Positions 33,448 through 41,504 of a stretch of DNA of 64,000 bases are shown here, piece by piece. The first letter of the stretch is position 1; each line of letters begins with the position of its first letter. The translations under genes were made by a program, and so were the position numbers. The notes beneath the pieces are model-generated. The model was not told the origin of the DNA and did not search any database. It saw nothing but the letters and a program-made list of their open reading frames with translations. Source of the stretch: Hymenobacter translucens (GTDB taxonomy: Bacteria > Bacteroidota > Bacteroidia > Cytophagales > Hymenobacteraceae); assembly GCF_020685205.1 (NCBI RefSeq), contig NZ_JAJERB010000006.1:1-64000 (forward strand), in the 5' to 3' direction.

Positions 33448-34986
33448 ATGGCCTCCCCGCAGCCCGTTCGCTCCGCATTGCTCTCCGTGTATTACAAAGA
33501 CCGGCTCGAGCCGCTGGTGGCTTTGCTCAAGGAGCACGGCGTGCAGCTGTATTCCACGGGCGGCACCCAGAAATTTCTGGAAGAGCAGGGCGCCGAGGTA
33601 ACGGCCGTGGAAAGCTTGACCGGCTTCCCGGCGGTGTTCGGCGGACGGGTCAAGACCCTGCACCCGAAGGTATTTGGCGGAATCCTGCACCGCCGCCACG
33701 AGGCCGGGGATTTGCTCGAAGCCGAGCAGCACGAGATTCCGCCCATCGACCTGGTCATTGTCGACCTGTACCCGTTCGAGGAAACCGTGGCCTCGGGTGC
33801 CGGGGAGGAAGACGTCATCGAGAAAATCGACATCGGCGGCATCTCCCTGCTCCGGGCCGCCGCCAAAAACTACCGCGACGTGCTCGTCGTGAGCTCCCGC
33901 GACCAGTACGAGGCCGTAACGGAGCTGCTGCGGGAGAAAAACGGGTCCACCGACCTGGAGGACCGCCGCCACTACGCCGCCGCCGCCTTCGAGGCCACGT
34001 CGCACTACGACACCCAGATCTTCGGCTACCTGAGCCGGGGCACCACGCTGGCCGACTCCACGCTCAAGCTCAGCCAGAAACCGGCGACCCCGCTGCGCTA
34101 CGGCGAAAACCCCCACCAGGCCGGTACGTTTTACGGCGACCTGAACGCCCTCTTCGACCAGCTCCACGGCAAGCAGCTCAGCTACAACAACCTCGTGGAT
34201 GTGGACGCGGCCGTGGCGCTGATGGCCGAGTTTGCCGACGGACAGCCCGCCTGCGCCATTCTCAAGCATACCAATGCCTGCGGCGTGGCCCAGGCCGATA
34301 CGCTGGCTGAAGCTTACCGCCGGGCCCTGGCCTGCGACCCGGTTTCGGCCTTTGGCGGGGTTATCATCGTGAACAAGCCGGTGGATGAGGCTACCGCCGC
34401 CGAGCTCAACCAGCTGTTCTTCGAGGTTTTGATTGCGCCCGACTTCGCGCCCGAAGCGTTGCCGGTGCTGCAAAGCAAGAAAAACCGCATCCTGCTCCGC
34501 CAGAAGCCCGTGGCCCTGCCCGCCCGGCAGGTTAAAACCCTGCTCAACGGCGTTATCGCCCAGGACTTCGACCGCCACACCGAAACCGCAGCCGACTTCA
34601 AGGTCGTGACGCAGTCGGCGCCCACGGCAGGGGAAACGGAGGCGCTGGTGTTTGCCGCCAAGGTCTGCAAGCACACCAAGAGCAACACCATCGTGCTGGC
34701 CCGTCCCGGGCAGCTGCTGGCCTCGGGAGTAGGGCAGACGTCCCGGGTGGATGCCCTGCGCCAGGCTATCGAGAAGGCCCGGGCGTTCGGCTTCGACCTG
34801 CAGGGCTCAGTCATGGCTTCCGATGCCTTCTTTCCCTTCCCCGACTGCGTGGAAATAGCCGGGGAAGCCGGCATCCGGGCCGTGGTTCAGCCCGGTGGCT
34901 CCATCAAGGACCAGGACAGCATTGCCGCCTGCGACGGACGCGGTATGGCGATGGTCATGACCGGCGTACGCCACTTCAAGCACTAA
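33448..34986 (+). CDS. purH: Bifunctional AICAR transformylase/IMP cyclohydrolase
   Basis: PurH carries out the last two steps of IMP synthesis: formylation of AICAR and ring closure. The N-terminal MGS-like cyclohydrolase domain (about 1-195) has LYSTGGT, GRVKTLHPKVFGGIL and the conserved DIGGISLLRAAAKN. The C-terminal transformylase (about 200-512) has RYGENPHQAG, ILKHTNACGVA and SDAFFPFPD. At 512 residues it is full length. The ATG at 33448 gives the normal N-terminus; the frame is open farther upstream but not conserved-looking. It is a single gene between two diverging or separate units. Confidence 0.97.
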   Translation: MASPQPVRSALLSVYYKDRLEPLVALLKEHGVQLYSTGGTQKFLEEQGAEVTAVESLTGFPAVFGGRVKTLHPKVFGGILHRRHEAGDLLEAEQHEIPPIDLVIVDLYPFEETVASGAGEEDVIEKIDIGGISLLRAAAKNYRDVLVVSSRDQYEAVTELLREKNGSTDLEDRRHYAAAAFEATSHYDTQIFGYLSRGTTLADSTLKLSQKPATPLRYGENPHQAGTFYGDLNALFDQLHGKQLSYNNLVDVDAAVALMAEFADGQPACAILKHTNACGVAQADTLAEAYRRALACDPVSAFGGVIIVNKPVDEATAAELNQLFFEVLIAPDFAPEALPVLQSKKNRILLRQKPVALPARQVKTLLNGVIAQDFDRHTETAADFKVVTQSAPTAGETEALVFAAKVCKHTKSNTIVLARPGQLLASGVGQTSRVDALRQAIEKARAFGFDLQGSVMASDAFFPFPDCVEIAGEAGIRAVVQPGGSIKDQDSIAACDGRGMAMVMTGVRHFKH

Positions 34987-35209
34987 ACCCAAACCATCCC
35001 TATCCGGCTGACAAGCCAGGCGGGGCGGCACCGAGCGTATCTATATAAAGACCCGGCAGCCCGACGTATCGACCAGGCCGGCAGTCTGCTTCTTCGGAGC
35101 GGGCAGCCGGCTTTTTCGTGCCCGGAAGGGTAAAATCCGGCTGGCGGCCGGGGTGAGTGGAGCTGGAAAGCCGGGCTATCGGGTAGGTGGCGCTTCAGGG
35201 AAACTTACG

Positions 35210-35217
35210 TACTTTTG
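35210..35217 (+). promoter_or_regulatory. -7 box TACTTTTG of mreB
   Basis: This exact TAnnTTTG match lies 55 bp before the mreB ATG. No TTG occurs 19 nt upstream. Confidence 0.5.
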
Positions 35218-35272
35218 CACCACTTTTTTCCTGGCGCCGCTGCTGGCGCCTTCTCCTTTTCGCCGTTACGCA

Positions 35273-36298
35273 ATGGGTTTCTTCAACTTCCTGACCAGCG
35301 ACATCGCCATTGACCTGGGCACGGCCAATACGCTCATCATTCACAACGACAAGATCGTGGTGGACGAGCCGAGCATCATTGCCAAGGACCGCACGACCAA
35401 TAAGGTTATTGCCGTGGGCCGCCAGGCGCAGCAGATGCACGAAAAGACCCACGACAACATCAAAACCATCCGGCCCCTGAAAGACGGCGTCATTGCCGAC
35501 TTCCACGCCGCCGAGGAAATGATCAAGGGCATGATCCGGATGATTGACACCCGGACCCGCCTGTTCCAGCCGTCCCACCGCATGGTGATCTGCATTCCGT
35601 CGGGCATCACGGAAGTGGAAAAGCGTGCCGTCCGGGACTCCGCCGAGCACGCCGGGGCCAAGGAAGTGTGGATGATTCAGGAGCCCATGGCCGCCGCCAT
35701 CGGCATCGGCATCGATGTGGAGCAGCCTGTGGGCTCGATGATTATCGACATTGGGGGCGGTACCACCGAAATTGCGGTAATTGCCCTCTCGGGTATCGTC
35801 TGCGACCAGTCGATCAAGACCGCCGGGGACGTATTCAACCAGGACATCCTCGACTACATGCGCCGGCAGCACAACCTGCTGATTGGGGAGCGTTCGGCCG
35901 AGAAAATCAAGATTGAGGTAGGCGCGGCCCTGACCGAGCTCGACAACCCGCCCGCCGACTACGAAATCCGCGGCCGCGACCTGATGACCGGCATTCCGAA
36001 GGTGATTAAGGTGACTTCATCGGAAATTGCCATTGCCCTCGACAAGTCGGTGGCCAAGATCGAGGAGGCCGTGCTCAAGGCCCTGGAAATCTCCCCGCCC
36101 GAGCTGTCGGCCGACATCTACGACAACGGCATTCATTTGACCGGGGGCGGGGCCCTGCTGCGTGGCCTCGACAAGCGCCTGGCCGCCAAGACCAAGCTGG
36201 CCATCCACATTGCCGATGACCCGCTGCGCGCCGTGGTCCGCGGCACCGGCGCCGCCATCAAGAATCTGCAGGCCTTCCGCAGCGTACTGCTCACCTAG
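35273..36298 (+). CDS. mreB: Rod-shape actin homologue MreB
   Basis: This actin-like ATPase forms membrane-associated filaments that guide lateral wall synthesis. The 341-residue product begins MGFFNFLTSDIAIDLGTANT, with the phosphate-1 motif DLGTANT. It also has the phosphate-2 motif IDIGGGTTEIAVIAL and the adenosine motif LTGGGALLRGLD. The ATG at 35273 gives the canonical amphipathic N-terminus. It is first in the mreB-mreC-mreD series, followed by mrdA and rodA. An inverted-repeat element starts directly after its stop codon. Confidence 0.98.
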   Translation: MGFFNFLTSDIAIDLGTANTLIIHNDKIVVDEPSIIAKDRTTNKVIAVGRQAQQMHEKTHDNIKTIRPLKDGVIADFHAAEEMIKGMIRMIDTRTRLFQPSHRMVICIPSGITEVEKRAVRDSAEHAGAKEVWMIQEPMAAAIGIGIDVEQPVGSMIIDIGGGTTEIAVIALSGIVCDQSIKTAGDVFNQDILDYMRRQHNLLIGERSAEKIKIEVGAALTELDNPPADYEIRGRDLMTGIPKVIKVTSSEIAIALDKSVAKIEEAVLKALEISPPELSADIYDNGIHLTGGGALLRGLDKRLAAKTKLAIHIADDPLRAVVRGTGAAIKNLQAFRSVLLT

Positions 36299-36421
36299 TG
36301 GTAATTAGTAATTAAGAATTAAAAATTAAGAATTGGCAATGGCTTACCGGACGGGCGCAAATGCTAAGTCTGGAGAATCAGCGGATGCAATTCTTAATTA
36401 CTAATTCTTAATTCTTAATTG
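36299..36421. repeat. Gap-filling inverted-repeat element, AATTAAGAATT type
   Basis: It fills the mreB-mreC gap from the base after the mreB stop to 4 bp before the mreC ATG. The left array is at 36301-36335 and the right array at 36388-36421. Each contains three to four AATTAAGAATT or AATTCTTAATT words. The core is 52 nt. The innermost 12 bp pair perfectly. Confidence 0.88.
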
Positions 36422-36425
36422 ACTC

Positions 36426-37355
36426 ATGAGAAACCTTTTCGCCTTTCTTTTCCGCTACCGGGGAATACTGGTGTTTGGGTTGCTCGAAGTGCTGAGCCTC
36501 TATTTTCTGATTCGCAACAGCTCCTACCAGCGGGCGGCCTTTTTCAACTCGGCCAACGCCTACGCCGGGCAGGTACTCGATGTGCGCACCCAGATTTATG
36601 ACTACTTCCGCCTCGTGGAAGTAAACCGCACGCTGGTGGCTGAAAACGCGGCTTTGCGCCAGCAGCTGTACCCGCCGGTGCTCAGCCGCCGCGAAACCGA
36701 TTCGGTGCCCGTGGCCCTCGACACGCTGGGCCGCCCCCGGCTCGTGGCCGCCGCTGCCAAGCCCGATTCCCTGCTGCTGGGGCTGCGTACGCTGCCCGCC
36801 CGCGACGTGGACTATCCGCTGCTGCCGGCCCGGGTTATCAACCAGACCCTGCGCCGGGTGGACAACTACCTTACTTTGAACATCGGACAGCGCGAAGGCG
36901 TGCAGACCGGCATGGGCGTGCTGTCGGTGAACGGCGTGGTGGGCCGGGTAAAGGTGGTGAGCGAGCATTACGCCACCGTCACGTCCCTGCTGCACTCCAA
37001 GACCTCGATTTCGGCCAAGATTCAGCGCGACGGCACGTTCGGCTCGATCAAGTGGCTGGGCGACGACCCCACCCACGCCCTGCTCGACTATATTCCGCGT
37101 CAGAACAAGGTCGTGCGTGGCGACACCATCGTGACCTCGGGCTACAACGCCATCTTTCCCGAAGGCATCCTGATCGGAACGGTGGACTCGTTTGTGAAAG
37201 AGCCGGACAAAAACTTCTGGACCGTGCGGGTGCGGCTGGCGGTGGATTTTTCGAACCTGACTTACGTGTACGTGGTGAAGAGCCGGCCCAAGATGGAGCG
37301 CGACACGCTGGAAGTAAAGGCAGGCATCAAGCCGGAAGGGGAGGAGCAGCCATGA
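36426..37355 (+). CDS. mreC: Rod-shape protein MreC
   Basis: MreC is the periplasmic scaffold that links MreB with PBP2 and RodA. The 309-residue product has one N-terminal membrane anchor (ILVFGLLEVLSLYFLI) and a coiled-coil region (about residues 60-80, VNRTLVAENAALRQQ). The beta-domain of the family includes NQTLRRVDNYLTLNIGQREG and GVVGRVKVVSEHYATV. The stop overlaps the mreD start by 4 bp (ATGA), so translation is coupled. Confidence 0.96.
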   Translation: MRNLFAFLFRYRGILVFGLLEVLSLYFLIRNSSYQRAAFFNSANAYAGQVLDVRTQIYDYFRLVEVNRTLVAENAALRQQLYPPVLSRRETDSVPVALDTLGRPRLVAAAAKPDSLLLGLRTLPARDVDYPLLPARVINQTLRRVDNYLTLNIGQREGVQTGMGVLSVNGVVGRVKVVSEHYATVTSLLHSKTSISAKIQRDGTFGSIKWLGDDPTHALLDYIPRQNKVVRGDTIVTSGYNAIFPEGILIGTVDSFVKEPDKNFWTVRVRLAVDFSNLTYVYVVKSRPKMERDTLEVKAGIKPEGEEQP

Positions 37356-37879
37356 GGGGAGCCTGGTCGCTGCTGATGCAGGTATTGCGGTTCGGCCTCT
37401 ACGCCGGCCTCCACGTGCTGCTGATCAGCAAACTGGAGCTGTTCGGGCTGGGCTGGTGCTTTCTGTACCTGGGCTTTCTGCTGTTTCTGCCCATTGCCAC
37501 GCCCATCGTGGTGCAGCTCGTGCTGGGCTTCGCCATGGGCTTTACGATGGACCTGTTCTACGACACCGGCGGCCTGCACGCGGCCACGGCGGTGCTGCTG
37601 ATGTACCTGCGGCCCTGGGTGCTGCGCCTGCTCACCCCGCGCGACGGCTACGATGCGGCCGACGCGGTAAACGTGCACCAGATGGGCTTTCAGTGGTTCG
37701 GGGTGTACCTGGTGTTGCTCGTGGCCATGCACCACGCCGCGTTTTTCCTGCTCGAGCTGGGCAGCCTGCGCGCCATTGGCCTTACGCTGCTCAAGATCCT
37801 GATCAGCACGCTGTTCACCGGCCTGACCCTGCTCATCATCCAGCTCCTGTTTTTCCCGGCCCGCCGCCGGGGCAGGTAA
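37352..37879 (+). CDS. mreD: Rod-shape membrane protein MreD
   Basis: This 175-residue protein with five to six membrane spans completes the MreBCD complex. The start is the ATG overlapping the mreC stop; a longer open frame reaching back to 37052 is an out-of-frame extension inside mreC. Typical features are short hydrophobic helices, GFAMGFTMDLFYDTGGLHA in the middle and a basic end (PARRRGR). Sequence conservation is low across phyla, so the call relies on topology and position. Confidence 0.93.
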   Translation: MRGAWSLLMQVLRFGLYAGLHVLLISKLELFGLGWCFLYLGFLLFLPIATPIVVQLVLGFAMGFTMDLFYDTGGLHAATAVLLMYLRPWVLRLLTPRDGYDAADAVNVHQMGFQWFGVYLVLLVAMHHAAFFLLELGSLRAIGLTLLKILISTLFTGLTLLIIQLLFFPARRRGR

Positions 37880-37956
37880 TGAGTGCCGTGGGCAGATACG
37901 TGAAGTAACTCTGATTGCGTGGATGGACGCCGCTGGCTAAATCACCTCTTCACGCA

Positions 37957-37987
37957 TTCGCTTAGCCCGCCGGCTGGCGTATCTTTG
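37957..37987 (+). promoter_or_regulatory. Promoter, TTCG-N19-TATCTTTG, for mrdA
   Basis: The -7 box TATCTTTG (37980-37987) is an exact match. It is preceded at exactly 19 nt by TTCG, one base off the usual TTTG. This suggests mrdA-rodA can be transcribed separately from mreBCD. Confidence 0.65.
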
Positions 37988-38035
37988 TGAACGGGTTGCC
38001 GGCCGGGAGCCCGTTCATCCTCAGTTTCTTTCGCT

Positions 38036-39868
38036 TTGCAATACCTCGAAGGCCGCAAGTTCGTCGTGCTGGCCATTTTCCTGGCGGTGGCACTGGTGTT
38101 CGGGACGCGCCTCTTTTACATTCAGGTTCTCGACAAAAGCTACAAGCTGGCGGCCGACCGCAATACCCTGCAGCGCATCGTGCAGGTACCCTACCGTGGC
38201 CTGATCTATGACCGCAACGGGCAGCTGCTCGTGCAGAACACGCCCGTGTACGACCTGATGGTGGTGCCCCGGGAAGTAAAGCAGCTCGACACCCTGCGCT
38301 TCTGCCAGCTTTTGCAGCTGCCGATAGAGGAGCTGCGCGCTTCCCTGAAGGCCGCCCGGGCCTACTCCCGCGTCAAGGCCTCGCCCCTGGTGCAGAACCT
38401 GAGTACGCCCGAGCTGGCCGCGGTGCAGGACAACCTGATCGACTTTCCCGGCTTCAGCATCAAGGCCCGGATGGCACGCTCCTACCGCACCCAGAGCCTG
38501 GCCCACGCCCTGGGCTACGTGGGCGCCATCACGCCGGCATTCCTCGAAAAGCCCAAGTACGCCAAGTACCTGCCCGGCGACAACATCGGCATCACCGGCC
38601 TGGAAGCGTTCTACGAGTCGACGCTGATGGGACGGCGGGGCGTGCAGTACCGGATGGTGAATGTGCGCGGCATCGAGAAGGGCGCGTTCCGGGGCGGGGA
38701 GTTCGACACGCTCTCGGTAGCCGGGCAGGACCTGCACACCAGCATCGACATCGAGCTGCAGAAGTACGGCGAGCAGCTGATGCTGGGCAAGCGGGGCACG
38801 GTGGTGGCCCTCGACCCCAAAACCGGCGAAATCTTGGCCTTCGTGTCGGCCCCGTTCTACGACCCCTCGGTGCTGACCGGCAAGGGCATGGGCAACCGCT
38901 ACATGGAGCTGCTGCGCAACCCCGAGCTGCCGCTGTTTGACCGGCCCCTGATGGCGACCTACCCGCCGGGCTCGGTGTTCAAGCTGGTAAACGCCTTGGT
39001 GGCTTTGCAGGCAGGCGTGGTGAAACCCGAAACGCCCTTCGACTGCAACTGGCGGCTGGTGCGCTGCACCCACCGGCACGAAGCCCCGCGCAACGTCAGC
39101 ATTGCCATCAAAAACAGCTGCAACCCCTACTTCTACCAGGTAATGCGGGCCATGGTGCTGCGGGGCCGCTCCCCGAAGCGGGCCGAGGATGCCCGTCTGG
39201 GGCTGGGCGTGTGGCGGGAGCAGGTGATGTCGTTCGGGGTGGGCAACAAGCTCGGCGTGGACCTGCCCCAGGAGCGCAAGGGCCTGATTCCGTCCCCGGA
39301 GTTCTACGACAAGCGCTACGGCTTCCACCGCTGGGGCTTCAAGACGGTGTACTCGCTCAGCATCGGGCAGGGCGAAATCGGTATTACCGGTTTGCAGATG
39401 GCCAACATCATGGCTACCATTGCCAACCGCGGCTTCTACTACACCCCGCACTTCGTGCGCCGCATCGGCAACGGCGGACCTCTGCCCCAGTTCCGGGAGC
39501 GGCACTACACCGCCGTCGACTCCAGCCACTTCCGGGCCATCATTCCCGGCATGCAGGCCGTGGTCGACGGGCGGGGCGGAACCGGGGAGTTTGCCAGCCT
39601 GGCCATGTTCGGCATCTCGGTGGCGGGCAAGACCGGCACGGTGCAGAACGCCCACGGTCCCGACCATGCCACCTTCGCCGCCTTTGCCCCGGCCAACGAC
39701 CCGCAGATTGCCATTGCCGTGTTCATCGAAAACGCCGGCTTCGGGGGCAACTCCGCCGCCCCGCTGGCGTCGCTGATGATTGAGAAGTACCTGCGCGGGA
39801 AAGTCATCCGCAAGCGCTGGGAGTTCTGGCTCCAGGGCTCCGCCGATAAGTTTATCCGACACCGGTAA
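38036..39868 (+). CDS. mrdA: Penicillin-binding protein 2 (elongasome transpeptidase)
   Basis: The 610-residue class B PBP cross-links peptidoglycan with RodA. One N-terminal span (FVVLAIFLAVALVFGTRLFY) is followed by a pedestal domain and the transpeptidase. The serine motif is SVFK (in PPGSVFKLVNAL, about residue 315), the second motif is SCN (KNSCNPYFYQ) and the third is KTGT (near residue 535). The start appears to be TTG at 38036, giving MQYLEGRK. No in-frame ATG or GTG precedes the membrane anchor, and the promoter lies about 50 bp upstream. Confidence 0.95.
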   Translation: MQYLEGRKFVVLAIFLAVALVFGTRLFYIQVLDKSYKLAADRNTLQRIVQVPYRGLIYDRNGQLLVQNTPVYDLMVVPREVKQLDTLRFCQLLQLPIEELRASLKAARAYSRVKASPLVQNLSTPELAAVQDNLIDFPGFSIKARMARSYRTQSLAHALGYVGAITPAFLEKPKYAKYLPGDNIGITGLEAFYESTLMGRRGVQYRMVNVRGIEKGAFRGGEFDTLSVAGQDLHTSIDIELQKYGEQLMLGKRGTVVALDPKTGEILAFVSAPFYDPSVLTGKGMGNRYMELLRNPELPLFDRPLMATYPPGSVFKLVNALVALQAGVVKPETPFDCNWRLVRCTHRHEAPRNVSIAIKNSCNPYFYQVMRAMVLRGRSPKRAEDARLGLGVWREQVMSFGVGNKLGVDLPQERKGLIPSPEFYDKRYGFHRWGFKTVYSLSIGQGEIGITGLQMANIMATIANRGFYYTPHFVRRIGNGGPLPQFRERHYTAVDSSHFRAIIPGMQAVVDGRGGTGEFASLAMFGISVAGKTGTVQNAHGPDHATFAAFAPANDPQIAIAVFIENAGFGGNSAAPLASLMIEKYLRGKVIRKRWEFWLQGSADKFIRHR

Positions 39869-39946
39869 GTAGTTGTTCGTTGTTAGTTGTCCGTTGTCAG
39901 GACGTTTTTTTCTAACAACGGACAACTAACAACTAACAACCAACCA
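39869..39946. repeat. Gap-filling inverted-repeat element, GTTGTTAGTTGTCCG type
   Basis: It starts on the base after the mrdA stop and ends 7 bp before the rodA ATG. The left arm has repeated GTTGTTAGTTGTCCGTTGT words and the right arm ACAACGGACAACTAACAAC. The two pair over 19 consecutive bases. The core is only about 10 nt and contains T7, so on the plus strand it could also act as a partial terminator. Confidence 0.88.
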
Positions 39947-39953
39947 ATAAGGA

Positions 39954-41243
39954 ATGCCTTCCCAAGTTCGCTATAACCGAAGCCTCGACTGGGTCACCGT
40001 GGGCCTGTATGCGCTGATGGTGCTGCTGGGCTGGGTGAGCGTGTACGCGGCCTCCTACTCGCCTGACGCGCCCCCGCTGGGCGCCGGGCTGAGCTTCTCG
40101 GAGCTGATGGCCTTCAACTGGTTTAAGCAGGTGCTCTGGATCGGCACGGCCGTGGTGCTCATCGTGGTGCTGGTGGTGGTCGACTACAAGGCCTACGACA
40201 CGTTTGCCTTCGTGCTCTACGGAATCATGATTGCCCTGCTCATCATCACGCCCTTCATTGCCCGTCCCATTGCCGGCTCCCGGTCGTGGCTGGAGCTGGG
40301 GCCGGTGCGCCTGCAGCCGGCTGAGTTTGCCAAGTTCATTACGGCCCTGGCCGTGTCGCGCTACATGGCCGGCATCAACCTGCGTCAGCAGAACTGGCGC
40401 GACCAGCTGGTGCTGGCCGGCCTCACGCTGCTGCCCCCGGCGCTGATTATTGCCGCCAACGAAACCGGGCAGGCCCTGGTGTTTGCCGCCTTCCTGCTGG
40501 CGTACTTCCGGGAGGGGATGTCCCCGCTGATCCTCATCATCCTGGCCGCGGCCGCCGTCATTCTGATTCTGGCCTTGCTGGTGCCCAAGATCTGGCTGTT
40601 CGGGGCTTTTACCGTGGTGCTGGCGCTGGTTTTCGTATTCAACCCCAAGGTATTCCGCCACCACCTGCCCTTGTCGCTGAGCGTGTGGGCAGTGGTCATC
40701 GGGATGGTGTTCGGCGTCGACTTCTTTTTCAACAACGTGCTGCAGCCCCACCAGCGCAAGCGGATCGAGGTGCTCATCAACCCCTCCGCCGACCCGCTGG
40801 GCGTAGGCTGGAACGTGACGCAGTCGAAGATTGCCATCGGCTCGGGCGGCCTGGTGGGCAAGGGCTTCCTGGAAGGCACCCAGACCAAGTTCGACTTCGT
40901 GCCCGAGCAAAGCACCGACTTCATCTTCTGCACGGTAGGCGAGGAGTGGGGCTGGCTGGGCACGGCCACCGTCATCATCCTTTTCATGACCCTGCTGGCG
41001 CGCATCGTGTTCGTGGCCGAGCGGCAGAAGTCGGTGTTTGGGCGCACCTACGGCTACTGCGTGGCCAGCATCATCTTCTTTCACTTCTGCATCAACATCG
41101 GCATGACCATCGGCCTGGCGCCGGTGGTGGGCATTCCGCTGCCGTTCTTCAGCTACGGGGGCTCTTCGCTCTGGTCGTTCACGGTGCTGCTCTTCATCCT
41201 GCTCGCCATCGACGCCTACCGCAAGCAGGATCTGGTGCGGTAG
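39954..41243 (+). CDS. rodA: Peptidoglycan polymerase RodA
   Basis: This SEDS-family glycosyltransferase polymerises lipid II during elongation. The 429-residue protein has about ten membrane spans. Family landmarks are SRSWLELGPVRLQPAEFAK, NETGQALVF, GWNVTQSKIAIGSGGLVGKG, the segment STDFIF with the likely catalytic aspartate, and the C-terminal GIPLPFFSYGGSS. It follows mrdA, its functional partner. The product is slightly longer than proteobacterial RodA (about 370) because of a loop near residues 150-260, common in Bacteroidota. Confidence 0.97.
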   Translation: MPSQVRYNRSLDWVTVGLYALMVLLGWVSVYAASYSPDAPPLGAGLSFSELMAFNWFKQVLWIGTAVVLIVVLVVVDYKAYDTFAFVLYGIMIALLIITPFIARPIAGSRSWLELGPVRLQPAEFAKFITALAVSRYMAGINLRQQNWRDQLVLAGLTLLPPALIIAANETGQALVFAAFLLAYFREGMSPLILIILAAAAVILILALLVPKIWLFGAFTVVLALVFVFNPKVFRHHLPLSLSVWAVVIGMVFGVDFFFNNVLQPHQRKRIEVLINPSADPLGVGWNVTQSKIAIGSGGLVGKGFLEGTQTKFDFVPEQSTDFIFCTVGEEWGWLGTATVIILFMTLLARIVFVAERQKSVFGRTYGYCVASIIFFHFCINIGMTIGLAPVVGIPLPFFSYGGSSLWSFTVLLFILLAIDAYRKQDLVR

Positions 41244-41298
41244 TTTTTAAGCTGATAGCTATGGGCTGGTAGCTGCTCAGTTTTGTGTTTTTCGTGGC

Positions 41299-41344
41299 TG
41301 TCATCCTGAGCATTCCGCGCATCAAGCAGCAACGAAGAACCTTA
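41299..41344. repeat. Dispersed TGTCATCC repeat, copy 1
   Basis: The sequence begins TGTCATCCTGAG and ends GAAGAACCTT. A longer relative occurs at 62333-62459 with the same opening (TGTCATCC[CT]GA) and GAAGAACCT. It lies in the non-coding gap after rodA. The flanks hold further word-like sequence (AGCTGATAGCT near 41250, and CAAC-rich DNA near 41425-41500). Confidence 0.6.
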
Positions 41345-41504
41345 GCACCGGGGAACGAGCCATTGTCAGATCAGTTATTCAAAGCTGATTAGGTCCTCCG
41401 TAGGCGGACGACAGATCAAGGATAACAGACAACCCAACACCGGAACACCTAACTACCCCAGCACCATCAACCAACAGCCAACCGCCAGCAACCGTCAGCC
41501 CCTT

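Noticed and set aside
32881..34674. 597-codon open frame on the minus strand
   Set aside because: It covers purH in antisense and then part of another gene in a different frame; the product has no recognisable domain.
35077..35116. Possible terminator after purH (GCCGGC...GCCGGC then T5)
   Set aside because: The stem is only 6 bp with a 23-nt loop. It may help end purH transcription, but the structure is too weak to list.
36301..36421. CRISPR-like or phage attachment interpretation of the repeat arrays
   Set aside because: The words are degenerate, not regularly spaced, have no unique spacers, and the two arrays are inverted. No cas or integrase genes are near.
38021..39925. 634-codon open frame on the minus strand
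   Set aside because: It is antisense to the full mrdA gene, whose three active-site motifs are clear, and it extends into the inverted-repeat element.
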